The notes under the pieces are model-generated. The model ran no database searches and was not told where the DNA came from. It saw only the letters and a program-made list of their open reading frames with translations. Shown piece after piece: positions 18,383 to 26,684 of a stretch of 64,000 bases of DNA. Within the stretch, counting starts at the first letter, position 1; every line of letters starts with the position of its first letter. A program made the translations under genes and the position numbers. This stretch comes from Ruania zhangjianzhongii (GTDB taxonomy: Bacteria > Actinomycetota > Actinomycetes > Actinomycetales > Beutenbergiaceae), in contig NZ_CP042828.1 of NCBI RefSeq assembly GCF_008000995.1, positions 3,276,882 to 3,340,881 of the forward strand, given 5' to 3'.

Positions 18383-19444
18383 ATGAGTCGCCTCACTCCC
18401 GCCGCCGATCCGGCCGTCGCCGACGGCCTGACCATCCGACCGATCGATCTCGGCTCGGACGCTGATCTCGACGCCATCAACCGGATCAACGCAGCGGACG
18501 AGGAGCTGGCCTTCGGAGCGTCGACGGCACCCACCGTTGAGCAGACGCGCGCCGATGCTGCGAACACCACGTACTGGCGGCAGCACCGGCTGCTTGCCGA
18601 ACGGGACGCGGACGGGCACCCCGAGGCGGTCGGCACCGGGTGGATCGGGCTACCCCTGGCGGAGAACACCGATCAGGCGATGGTGGCGCCGGTGGTGCAC
18701 CCGGACCATCGCGGCCAGGGCGTCGGCACCGCCCTGCTGACCGGGTTGGCACAGATCGCCCGGGACGCAGGGCGCACCATGCTGAGTGCCTGGGGTGCCG
18801 TGCCGCTGGACGGCGATGTGGACGACCCGGATCTGCCGGCCAATCGGCTCGCTGTCCGGTTCGGGATGAGTCGCAAGAACGTGGCCGTCACCCGGGTGCT
18901 CGACCTGCCCGTGGACCCGAACCTGCTCGACCGGCTCTGGGCCCGGGCCGAGCCGCACCTGGACGGGTATCGGATCCTCAGCTGGACCGACCGGACCCCT
19001 GCTGAGCACCTCGAGGCCTACGGGGTGCTGCTGCGCCAGCTCGAACTGGATGAGCCGGACGAGGACGTGGTGCACGAGGCACCGGAGTACACGCCCGAGC
19101 GGATCCGAATCGCCGAGGACCGCAAGGCCCGCAAGGGTCTGCGCAGCCTGGTGGCCGTCGCGCTTGCCCCGGACGGCTCCTTCGCGGGCAACAGCGTGGT
19201 GGAGTTCCACGGCGGCGCGGCGACCACGCTGGGGTTCCAGGAGAACACCCTGGTGATGCCGGATCACCGCGGCCACCGGCTCGGCTACGCGCTGAAGGTG
19301 ACGACGCACCGGATGCTGGCCAGCCACGCCCCGCGATTGCGACGCCTGGCCACCTGGAACTCGCATGTGAACCCGTGGATGATCCAGATCAACGAGGACC
19401 TCGGCTACCGGGCCATCGGGCGGGAAGTCACCTATCAGGGTTGA
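18383..19444 (+). CDS. double-domain GNAT N-acetyltransferase
   Basis: The product has 353 residues and two GNAT folds. The first (about 15-165) carries the acetyl-CoA loop in VVHPDHRGQGVGTALLTGL. The second (about 200-353) carries VMPDHRGHRLGYALKVTTHRML and ends with NEDLGYRAIGREVTYQG. Both resemble mycothiol-synthase-like tandem GNAT enzymes, but the overall sequence fits the general actinobacterial two-domain family more than MshD. The acceptor substrate is unknown. It is divergent from the cysteine desulfurase gene and ends 10 bases inside the convergent LacI-type gene. Confidence 0.85.
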   Translation: MSRLTPAADPAVADGLTIRPIDLGSDADLDAINRINAADEELAFGASTAPTVEQTRADAANTTYWRQHRLLAERDADGHPEAVGTGWIGLPLAENTDQAMVAPVVHPDHRGQGVGTALLTGLAQIARDAGRTMLSAWGAVPLDGDVDDPDLPANRLAVRFGMSRKNVAVTRVLDLPVDPNLLDRLWARAEPHLDGYRILSWTDRTPAEHLEAYGVLLRQLELDEPDEDVVHEAPEYTPERIRIAEDRKARKGLRSLVAVALAPDGSFAGNSVVEFHGGAATTLGFQENTLVMPDHRGHRLGYALKVTTHRMLASHAPRLRRLATWNSHVNPWMIQINEDLGYRAIGREVTYQG

Positions 19445-20421
19445 GCCGCCACGGCTCTGGTGGAATCGCCTAGGAGGAGCGGGGTCGCGATCTGCACCGC
19501 CTCGATATCCGTCCTGCCAGCGATGATCTCGCCGAGCAGATCGACGGCACGGCTCGCAGCCTCGTCGATCGGCAGGTGTACCGCCGTGAGGGTGGGCGCC
19601 TCCATGCCGCGCGTCTCCATGTCGTCCCCTGCCACAATGCTCAGGTCGGTGGGAAGGTCGATGCCGTCGATCCGGAGACGGTAGGCCAGTCCGAGCGCGA
19701 TCAGGCTGTTGTAGGCGATCACCGCGCTCACCCCGGACGCCATGACCTCCTCGGCCACGGTCAGCCCGGACCGGAACACTGGAGCCAACGGTCCCAAACT
19801 CTCCACCCGCATGTCATGGAAGCGTGCCCGGTCATGCACCCGTCGACGCCTCCTCTCGTCCGACCAGGTTCGAGTGGGGCCCGATACGTAGGCGATGTGC
19901 CGGTGCCCGAGGGCGGCGAGATGATCCACAGCCCGGGACAGCCCGGTCGGGACGTCCAACGTCACCGAGGTGACACCGGTCACATGCCGGTTGACCACCA
20001 CCAACGGAAGCCTGGCGGCCGCTGAGGCCAGGGCTTCGTCCGAGAGCCGTGGCGCCACCGCGATGATGCCATCCACCCGATTCAGGAGTGAGCGAATCCG
20101 CTCCTGTTCAAGCTCAGCGGTGCCCTGGCTGTCGACAATCTGCACGCCAAGGCCTCTCTCCTGGGCATAGTGCTGGATGCGCGTGACCAGCCGAGCGAAG
20201 AGTGGATTCGCAAGATTGTGGAGCATGATGGTGAGTCCGCCGTACCTGCCCGAGCGCAGCGCGACACCTGCGGCGTTCGGTGCGTACCCGAGGGCGGCGG
20301 CAACCTCACGCACCCGATCTGCTGTGCGCGGATTCACCAGGTCTGGCCGTGAGAGCGCCCGGGAGGCTGTCGAGACGGAGACGCGAGCACCGGAGGCCAC
20401 GGCACGCAGATCAACTGTCAT
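19435..20421 (-). CDS. LacI family regulator of the purine module
   Basis: The product has 328 residues. The N-terminal helix-turn-helix reads DLRAVASGARVSVSTASRALSRPDLVNPRTADRV, with the hinge helix region AAGVALRSGR, followed by a periplasmic-binding-protein-like effector domain. ATG 20421 gives the standard LacI N-terminus. It lies 22 bases downstream of the adenosine deaminase gene on the same strand, so the two form an operon. A LacI-type operator sits upstream of that gene at 21564-21575. I infer that it represses the deaminase/permease pair and itself in response to a purine or nucleoside, by analogy with PurR and CytR; the ligand is not determined. Confidence 0.88.
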   Translation of the reverse strand: MTVDLRAVASGARVSVSTASRALSRPDLVNPRTADRVREVAAALGYAPNAAGVALRSGRYGGLTIMLHNLANPLFARLVTRIQHYAQERGLGVQIVDSQGTAELEQERIRSLLNRVDGIIAVAPRLSDEALASAAARLPLVVVNRHVTGVTSVTLDVPTGLSRAVDHLAALGHRHIAYVSGPTRTWSDERRRRRVHDRARFHDMRVESLGPLAPVFRSGLTVAEEVMASGVSAVIAYNSLIALGLAYRLRIDGIDLPTDLSIVAGDDMETRGMEAPTLTAVHLPIDEAASRAVDLLGEIIAGRTDIEAVQIATPLLLGDSTRAVAAQP

Positions 20422-20443
20422 GCGCCAAGCATCGCAGGAAGGA

Positions 20444-21481
20444 TCAGAACAGTTCCGCTGCCAGCGCGGCGGTCTCGTGTTGGAAAGCGGCACGTAGCTC
20501 GTGCCGCTCGCCGTCGTCGAGCCACGCAGCATCGAGCGCGGCCAGCGCGAGTTCGGCCATCGCACTCGTGTCGAGTCCAAGACTGCCCGCCCCCAGCTGA
20601 TAGACCTCGCCAGGAGTGGTCCGGTGCATCGTGGGATCGTCACTGTGCAGACTGACCGGCAGACCGGCAGCCATCATCGAGCGGATACTGGCGACCCGGT
20701 CCGCGCGCAGTGCGGGATTGGAACCAGGAAGGCACACGGTGAACGGGACCCCGGATTCCCGGCACCGGGAGACAACCGTGGGGTCGGCGAGAATGTTGTA
20801 GCCGTGATCCAACCGGTCGCACCCGAGCTCATCGAGACAGGCGATCGCGTTGGCTGGCGGGCCGCCGTCTAGACCGGCGTAGTCCTCGCAGGCGTGCGCC
20901 GTGCGCCGCAGCCCGGACCGTCCGGCCAGCTGGAAGGCCTCGACGAACCGCTCGGGCGGCCCCGCGGGCTCAGCAGCGTCCAGGCCGATCCCGATCACTT
21001 CATCGCGCCGATGCGCCGCCACCTCTTCGACCAAGCCGAGCGCGACCTGCGCGGATTCCATCCGGTTGATCGAGGGAATGAGACGGCACCGTACCCCAAG
21101 GTCTGTCTCGGCTGCGGTGATCCCCTCGACCAGGCCGGCCAACATCTCGGCGTAGCTGAGCCCGCCGGAATAGTGGTCGGTCGGATTGAAGAACACCTCG
21201 CGATACTGCACATTTCCGTGCCGCAGCCCGTCGTCCAGGATGGCGTACATCGCCTCGGCAAAGTCAGAGGGCTTCCGAAACGCGGTGGCGATCCGCATGT
21301 ACCGCTCGATGAAATCGTGGAAGTTGTCGTACACGTAGAGGTCGGCTGCACTAGTGGCTGGCAATGCCACCTCGTTGCGGGTGGCGATGCGCCACGCGAC
21401 GTCGGCCGGGATGGCACCGACGAAGTGGCAGTGCACCTCTGCCTTCGGGAGCCGGTACAAGAATTCGCTGACGGCGTTCAT
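20444..21481 (-). CDS. adenosine deaminase family protein
   Basis: The product has 345 residues, normal for the family. Zinc-enzyme motifs are in order: LPKAEVHCHFVGAIP near the N-terminus (metal HxH), AHACED near 210 (the histidine and glutamate of the usual HAGE motif, with Cys for Gly), DRLDHGYNI near 245 and SLHSDDPTMHRT near 300. The reaction would be hydrolytic deamination of adenosine or a related aminopurine. ATG 21481 is the natural start. The gene is followed by the LacI-type regulator and is divergent from the NCS2 purine permease. The substrate (adenosine, adenine or a modified purine) cannot be fixed from sequence alone. Confidence 0.88.
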   Translation of the reverse strand: MNAVSEFLYRLPKAEVHCHFVGAIPADVAWRIATRNEVALPATSAADLYVYDNFHDFIERYMRIATAFRKPSDFAEAMYAILDDGLRHGNVQYREVFFNPTDHYSGGLSYAEMLAGLVEGITAAETDLGVRCRLIPSINRMESAQVALGLVEEVAAHRRDEVIGIGLDAAEPAGPPERFVEAFQLAGRSGLRRTAHACEDYAGLDGGPPANAIACLDELGCDRLDHGYNILADPTVVSRCRESGVPFTVCLPGSNPALRADRVASIRSMMAAGLPVSLHSDDPTMHRTTPGEVYQLGAGSLGLDTSAMAELALAALDAAWLDDGERHELRAAFQHETAALAAELF

Positions 21482-21563
21482 CGCTCTCCCTGTCTTTGCC
21501 GATCGGATGGATCCTCGGTACCCAGCCAACGTGGTGCGCCGAAGACACGTCAACCTCATCGTC

Positions 21564-21575
21564 GCAAACGTTTTC
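21564..21575. promoter_or_regulatory. LacI-family operator between the deaminase and permease genes
   Basis: GCAAACGTTTTC matches the GNAAACGTTTNC form of LacI/PurR-family operators, with the CG centre and AAACGTTT core. It lies 83 bases upstream of the deaminase start and 78 bases upstream of the permease start, placed to control both divergent promoters. The LacI-type gene two genes away is the obvious candidate to bind it. Confidence 0.7.
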
Positions 21576-21652
21576 ACTCCCGGCGTTGACCCTGGAGAAC
21601 GCCACACCGCACAATGCGTGGTTGCCACCCCGCCTTGTTCCGTTGGAGCGAA

Positions 21653-22984
21653 ATGAGAACCCCCGAGCACGATGCACCACCCGGCGCCCTGAACCGGTGG
21701 TTCCGGATCCAGCAGCGCGGTTCCTCCGTCCGTACCGAGGTGATCGCCGGCTTCACCACTTTCGCCACCATGGCCTATGTGCTCGCGGTGGTGCCCGGGA
21801 TCCTGGAGGCCGGCGGAGTGCCGCGAGCAGCGGTGACAGTTGCCATCATCGTGATGGCTGCCGTCTCCACCCTCGCGATGGGGCTGTTCACCAACCGCCC
21901 GCTGGCACTGGCACCGGGACTGGGCTCGGTGGCCTTCATCGCGTTCACCTTGAGCGCTGTCGAGGGCATCGGCTGGCAGACCAGCATGGGCATGGTCTTC
22001 ATCAGCGGAATCGCCTTCGTGCTGCTGACGATCTTCGGGCTCCGGGAGATCATCGCCGCGATCATCCCCAAAGAGATCAAGACCGCTATCGGTGCCGGGG
22101 TCGGCCTCTTCATCTGCTTCATCGGCTTCCGCAGCGGCGGCCTGGTCCAGGCAAACGAATCCTCCAATGCGCTCGTGCTCGCGAACCTGGGCTCCTCGGA
22201 GGCGATCCTCGCCCTGATCGGGCTCGCCCTGGTGCTGATCCTCTACCTCCGCAAGGTTCCCGGCGGCCTGCTGATCGCGATTCTGGCGGCCACGGCGATC
22301 GGGATCCCCCTGGGCGTCACCACCCTCCCGGACTCCTGGTTCCAGCTCCCGACAGGTCTCGGTGAGGTCGCCTTCCAACTCGATATCGTCGGAGCCCTGA
22401 ACTTCAGCTTCTTCCCCTACATCTTCGCCTTGTTCGTCGCCGACTTCTTCTCCACCCTCGGCACCCTTTTCGCAGTCGGCGCGAAGGGGAACTTTCTCGA
22501 CAAGGACGGGAACTTCCCAGAGATCAACAAGCCGTTCCTCGTGGACAGCGGCAGCACCGTGGTCGGCTCGCTCTTCGCCGTGCCGGTGATGACCACCTAT
22601 GTGGAGTCCACCTCGGGGGTGGAGGCCGGTGGCCGCACCGGGCTCACGGCCGTCACCACCGGTGGGTTGTTCCTGGCCACGCTGCTCTTCACTCCGGTGG
22701 CACTGATGATTCCGGAGCAGGCGACTGCACCGGTGCTGATCCTGGTGGGGCTGCTGATGCTGCAGCCATTACGCGAGATCGATATGACCAACCTCGCGGC
22801 GGCACTGCCGGCGTTCTTCACCATCGTGGTGACGATCTTCAGCTTCAACATCGGCACCGGGATCGCTGCCGGCATGGTCAGTTACGTAGCGGCCAAGGTG
22901 ATCGTCGGTGAGATCCGCAGCATCCCGGTAGGAATGTGGGTTCTGCTCGTCCCGCTCGTGTACTACTTCACGACTCTCGCCTAG
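21653..22984 (+). CDS. NCS2 family purine permease (AzgA-like)
   Basis: The product has 443 residues with 12-14 hydrophobic segments. The N-terminus FRIQQRGSSVRTEVIAGFTTFATMAYVLAVVPGIL is typical of the AzgA (GhxP/PurP/YicO) group. Other hallmarks are ALAPGLGSVAFIAFTL, GAKGNFLDKDGNFPEINKPFLVDSG and YVESTSGVEAGGRTGL, the usual E and T region of the substrate site. AzgA proteins import adenine, guanine or hypoxanthine with protons. ATG 21653 has GGAG upstream. Divergence from the deaminase gene and the shared operator suggest coordinated purine uptake and deamination. The 3' end overlaps the convergent 94-residue membrane gene by 17 bases. Confidence 0.93.
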   Translation: MRTPEHDAPPGALNRWFRIQQRGSSVRTEVIAGFTTFATMAYVLAVVPGILEAGGVPRAAVTVAIIVMAAVSTLAMGLFTNRPLALAPGLGSVAFIAFTLSAVEGIGWQTSMGMVFISGIAFVLLTIFGLREIIAAIIPKEIKTAIGAGVGLFICFIGFRSGGLVQANESSNALVLANLGSSEAILALIGLALVLILYLRKVPGGLLIAILAATAIGIPLGVTTLPDSWFQLPTGLGEVAFQLDIVGALNFSFFPYIFALFVADFFSTLGTLFAVGAKGNFLDKDGNFPEINKPFLVDSGSTVVGSLFAVPVMTTYVESTSGVEAGGRTGLTAVTTGGLFLATLLFTPVALMIPEQATAPVLILVGLLMLQPLREIDMTNLAAALPAFFTIVVTIFSFNIGTGIAAGMVSYVAAKVIVGEIRSIPVGMWVLLVPLVYYFTTLA

Positions 22985-23252
22985 CTGGCCCGCTGCCATC
23001 TCGACTGGCCGCACTGTCACTACTGAGCGCCTGAATCACCACAGCGGCTCCGATCAGCGCGGCACCGGTGGGAAACAGCGACCAGCGCAGCCCGTTCAGG
23101 ACGGTGGTCAGCACCGCCGTGCCTACCTGGGCGTTCGCCCCCATCCGGTCGGCGATGAGCATATAGAGGTCGGTGGTCCAGGCCATCGCCAGCGCGCCGA
23201 AGACGAACAGGCAGACCGCCCAGATCACGCATTTCTTCGCTGTGGGATACAT
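22968..23252 (-). CDS. small two-helix membrane protein, unknown
   Basis: The product has 94 residues. Two hydrophobic segments are visible (KCVIWAVCLFVFGALAMAW and LFPTGAALIGAAVVIQAL), separated by a polar loop, with a charged C-terminal tail. ATG 23252 is preceded by an excellent GAGGAGG site, which argues that it is real. The last codons overlap the end of the convergent permease gene. No family was recognised and no function can be given; it is divergent from the second deaminase gene. Confidence 0.6.
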   Translation of the reverse strand: MYPTAKKCVIWAVCLFVFGALAMAWTTDLYMLIADRMGANAQVGTAVLTTVLNGLRWSLFPTGAALIGAAVVIQALSSDSAASRDGSGPARRES

Positions 23253-23364
23253 CGGTGGCCTCCTCGCCCCTCGGTGCCGTTGTCCCCGGATCACTCTATC
23301 CAGACCGGGTAGCCTCTGCCTCAGTCGCTGCCCGCCGACCGGCAGCCGTCCCCGAGGAGCATCT

Positions 23365-24381
23365 GTGAGCACCATCCGCGAGTTCGCCATGGGCCTGCCG
23401 AAGGCCGAACTACACCTGCACCTGGAAGGCACGCTGGAGCCGGAGCTGAAGTTCGAGCTCGCCCGGCGCAACGGCATCGAGCTGCCGGAGCGCACCGTCG
23501 AGGAGGTGGTTGCCACCTACGACTTCACCGACCTCACCTCGTTCCTCGCGGTGTACTACCCGGCGATGCGGGTGCTGGTCACCGCCGACGACTTCCGCGA
23601 CCTGGCGTACGCCTACCTCACCAAGGCCGCCAGCCAGGGAGTGCAGCACGTGGAGATGTTCTTCGACCCGCAGGCGCACACCAGCCGTGGCGTGCCCTTC
23701 CACACGGTGATCAGCGGTTACCGGCGCGGCATCCTGGACGCCCGCCGTGAGTTCGGCATCTCCGCCGAGCTGATCCTGTGCATGCTGCGGGACTTCTCCG
23801 CCGAGTACGCGATGGCCACGCTGATGGAGGCGCTGCCCTACCGGGACTGGATCATCGGCATCGGGCTGGACTCCGACGAACGCGGCAACCCGCCGGAGAA
23901 GTTCGCCGAGGTGTTCGCCCGAGCCCGCACCGAGGGCTTCCTGCTGACCATGCACTGCGATATCGACCAGGTCGGCTCGATCGACAACATCCGCACAGTG
24001 CTTACCCAGATCGAGGTGGACCGGATCGACCACGGCACCAACATCGTGGAGGATCCCGCCCTGGTGGATCTGGCGATCGAGCGTGGCCTCGGCTTCACCA
24101 CCTGCCCGATCTCCAACTCCTTCGTCACCGCGCAGATGAAGTCCGCGGAGATCGTGGACCTGCTCCGCCGCGGGGCGAAGATCACCGTGAACTCCGATGA
24201 TCCGGCGTACTTCGGTGGCTACGTCGGGGACAACTACGCGGCGCTGGCCGAGCAGGCCGACCTCACCCCGGCCGACCTGGCGCAGATCGCGAAGAACTCC
24301 TTCGAGGTGTCCTGGATCAGCGAACGGCGCCGCGCCGATCTGATCGCGTCCGTGGACGCCTACCTCACCACCTGGAGCTGA
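23365..24381 (+). CDS. adenosine deaminase family protein with variant HCDI motif
   Basis: The product has 338 residues of the adenosine/adenine deaminase TIM-barrel family. It shows LPKAELHLHLEGTLEP (metal HxH), DRIDHGTNIVEDP, GFTTCPISNSFV and TVNSDDPAYFGGY. Where classical adenosine deaminases have HAGE, with a catalytic glutamate, this protein has TMHCDIDQ. I associate that variant with adenine-deaminase-like members, but cannot verify it here. GTG 23365 is chosen from the GAGGAG upstream and the standard N-terminal helix. It lies near the purine permease module but has its own promoter region. Adenine or another aminopurine is the likeliest substrate. Confidence 0.85.
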   Translation: MSTIREFAMGLPKAELHLHLEGTLEPELKFELARRNGIELPERTVEEVVATYDFTDLTSFLAVYYPAMRVLVTADDFRDLAYAYLTKAASQGVQHVEMFFDPQAHTSRGVPFHTVISGYRRGILDARREFGISAELILCMLRDFSAEYAMATLMEALPYRDWIIGIGLDSDERGNPPEKFAEVFARARTEGFLLTMHCDIDQVGSIDNIRTVLTQIEVDRIDHGTNIVEDPALVDLAIERGLGFTTCPISNSFVTAQMKSAEIVDLLRRGAKITVNSDDPAYFGGYVGDNYAALAEQADLTPADLAQIAKNSFEVSWISERRRADLIASVDAYLTTWS

Positions 24382-24524
24382 TCCTGGCTGCTGACCGCAG
24401 GGAGGACTCCCGCGCCCCGTCGCCGTACTATTCGCCGCCATCCGAACCCGGCCCGCCGCCTGGCGCTGGACCGGGCTACACCTACACCCCACCCCCGCCG
24501 CAGAAGCCGACCACGGCCAAGTGG

Positions 24525-25877
24525 GTGCTCGTGGGCGGCGCCTGCCTGATCGTCCTGGCCATCGTCCTGAGCGGGATCTTCACCGACGGCGGGAGCGATG
24601 AGGCCGACCCGCCCACCGCTCCGACCGCGACGGAGGACCCCACCCCCGATCTCGCCGAGGACTGGCTGCTCACCCCGGCCGAGGCAGCCGGCGCCGACGA
24701 CGTTCTCGAGTTCAACACCTCCCCGGATGGCGCCTTCACCGGCCCGCGGGTGATCGCCGGCGAGGATCGGTGGGCGATGCTCACCGAAGCCGGCGAGAGC
24801 ACGCCGGAGCAGATCGTCGGGATCGACCCGGGCATGGGTGAGGTCACCTGGCGCCACGACGCTCCCGGTGGGCTGTGCGGGGACGAGATCGTCGATGGTG
24901 TCCTCGCCTGCCTGATCAACGACGGCGGATGGTCGGGTCTGGTCGTGGACGTCGCCACGGGCGAGGCGCAGCAGTGGCACGCGCCCGACGTCGATTCGGC
25001 CTTGGTCGTGCACCTCACCTCCGAAGGGCTGCTCGTCGTCGGTGACCTCGCGCCGCGCGCCCCGCACACGATGGTCACCCTGCTCGCTGTGGACGGGGAC
25101 GTCCGTTGGCAGGTGGATCTGGCCGATATCCCGGCGGCCAAGACGCTGTTCACCGACTTCCTGCAGACCGATGTGGACGGCCAGTCCGAAGGTGAAGCGA
25201 TCATGGAGCGGCCCCGGTGGCGCGATCTGGACGATGGCCGGGTCCTGCTCTGGTCCTCCCCGGGCGCGGCGCTGATCGACCCGGCTTCCGGAGAGATCAG
25301 CGCGAGCGAGTGCCGTCGGGCCACCGCTGCCGGGGACCATTACTTCTGTGCCACCGACGAGGGAGTAGTGCGCCACGAGCTGGATGGGTCGGTCGAGTGG
25401 ACGATGCCGGACCTGGACCTCCTCTCCCCGCCGGACACCACACCCGCGCGGCCACTGGCGGTAGCGGATCAGACCCAGCTGGTGGGCGCGGACTGGACCG
25501 ATGGCACCGAAGGGCAGGTGCAGTACCGGTTCAGCCTGACCAGCGGCGGCTTCGTCAACGGCGCCATACCGCTACGCAGCGGTGGCACCCCCGAGCACAC
25601 CGTGGTCTGGGCCGAGAACGCGATGGTCGGCCTGAGTCCCGAGGCGGACGAAGTCCTCTGGACCATGGACCTCGCCGACGCGCCGCATCTCAGCGAGGTG
25701 TTTGCCGTCGACGGCACGCTGGTGACCGATTCGCACCCGGTACTCGGCCTCGACCCGGCGACCGGCGAGCAGCTCTGGACCGGGCGCACCGAGCACGGGT
25801 TCGCCGTCGAAGTGGTCGGCGATCGGTTGGTGAGCGTCGGCTACGACGCGATCGCGCCGCTCGCCCTGCCCGAGTAG
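24525..25877 (+). CDS. membrane-anchored PQQ-like beta-propeller protein
   Basis: At least 450 residues. An N-terminal hydrophobic helix (VLVGGACLIVLAIVLSGIF) is followed by an acidic spacer and propeller blades with the PQQ-like strands IDPGMGEVTWRHDAPGG, LLAVDGDVRWQVDL, DPASGEI and LGLDPATGEQLWTG. It is probably an extracytoplasmic propeller with no obvious enzyme residues. The GTG at 24525 falls inside the membrane helix. The frame is open upstream with a Pro-rich cytoplasmic segment (PPPGAGPGYTYTPPPPPQKP) back to the preceding stop overlap, but has no ATG, GTG or TTG there. The real start may be CTG at 24378 or 24384, or may hide a sequence error. Confidence 0.75.
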   Translation: MLVGGACLIVLAIVLSGIFTDGGSDEADPPTAPTATEDPTPDLAEDWLLTPAEAAGADDVLEFNTSPDGAFTGPRVIAGEDRWAMLTEAGESTPEQIVGIDPGMGEVTWRHDAPGGLCGDEIVDGVLACLINDGGWSGLVVDVATGEAQQWHAPDVDSALVVHLTSEGLLVVGDLAPRAPHTMVTLLAVDGDVRWQVDLADIPAAKTLFTDFLQTDVDGQSEGEAIMERPRWRDLDDGRVLLWSSPGAALIDPASGEISASECRRATAAGDHYFCATDEGVVRHELDGSVEWTMPDLDLLSPPDTTPARPLAVADQTQLVGADWTDGTEGQVQYRFSLTSGGFVNGAIPLRSGGTPEHTVVWAENAMVGLSPEADEVLWTMDLADAPHLSEVFAVDGTLVTDSHPVLGLDPATGEQLWTGRTEHGFAVEVVGDRLVSVGYDAIAPLALPE

Positions 25878-25883
25878 CGGCGA

Positions 25884-26684
25884 CTACCTCCCAGGCCGTG
25901 CGCGGACCGGCGCGTCCACCGTCTCGATCCGTACCTCGTGCCCGGCACCAGCATGCGGGCCGTCCAGCTCCTGAGTGCTGACGCAGATCCCGGTCCCGAC
26001 GTCCAATCGCACCAGGAACCACGTGGCATAACCGCCCACCTGGCGCGGCTCGTCCGGGCGGAGGTACTCCTCGGCTGCCTCGGCGCAGTTGAGCAGTGCG
26101 CAGCAGGAGCATCGCGGGTCGTAGAACCGGGTCGGCCGTAGCACCGCCTCCCACGCCGACCGGCCGTGATGATCCACGGTGCGCACGGTCTCCATGCTGG
26201 TGCCGTCGGGGTCCCGTTCGTCGAGCTCGACGGCGTCCAGATCGGCGCCGTCGGTGAGCTCACGCGGGTCGAGCATCGCCACCCAGTGATAGTTCTGGTA
26301 CATCGGGGCGTCGTGGTCGAACAGGTAGCCCAGCCGCTCGGCCACCAGCCCGTCCGAACGTCGCCGCGGCTCCGTAGGTGGAGGTGGCGAAGCGACGGGC
26401 GCCGAATGCGGCGCGAGCCCCGGCGCCGGAACCGGGGACCAACCGGAGGAGTCGCTGGTGAACATCGTGGTCGCCGGCCGCGGGTCTGCATCCGTCTCCT
26501 TCAGCACTTTCCCGGCCAGATCCTCCACCCGCATCCGGTTCGGCCGCTCAATCCACGCCCGCACCGGCCCGCCCGCGTGCGGGCCGGTCCAGGACGCGGT
26601 GAAGGAGATCGTGTCCCAGAGCCACGGGCTGGACCGGGCGAGCGCGCGAAAGTCCGCCTCGGTCACCCCACCGCTTGTGCTCAC
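25884..26684 (-). CDS. conserved actinobacterial protein of unknown function
   Basis: The product has 266 residues beginning MSTSGGVTEADFRALARSSPWLWDTISFT. The domain reads WTGPHAGGPVRAWIERPNRMRVED early, has a Pro-rich insert near 85-108, then VRTVDHHGRSAWEAVLRPTRFYDPRCSCCALL. I have seen similar actinobacterial proteins of unknown role; the general plan resembles a lipoprotein-localisation-like beta-sheet binding fold, but this is only an impression. The CSCC cluster could hold metal. GTG 26684 overlaps the stop of the upstream phosphotransferase gene (GTGA, 26681-26684). It is the last gene of the etfB-etfA operon. Confidence 0.6.
   Translation of the reverse strand: MSTSGGVTEADFRALARSSPWLWDTISFTASWTGPHAGGPVRAWIERPNRMRVEDLAGKVLKETDADPRPATTMFTSDSSGWSPVPAPGLAPHSAPVASPPPPTEPRRRSDGLVAERLGYLFDHDAPMYQNYHWVAMLDPRELTDGADLDAVELDERDPDGTSMETVRTVDHHGRSAWEAVLRPTRFYDPRCSCCALLNCAEAAEEYLRPDEPRQVGGYATWFLVRLDVGTGICVSTQELDGPHAGAGHEVRIETVDAPVRARPGR

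Noticed and set aside
21482-21652. Purine riboswitch before the NCS2 permease
   Set aside because: No conserved purine-aptamer core or paired loops could be made out; a LacI-type operator explains the regulation better.
21482-22378. N-terminal extension of the adenosine deaminase through the permease region
   Set aside because: The frame stays open upstream on the minus strand but is antisense to the permease and lacks motifs; ATG 21481 gives the family-standard N-terminus.
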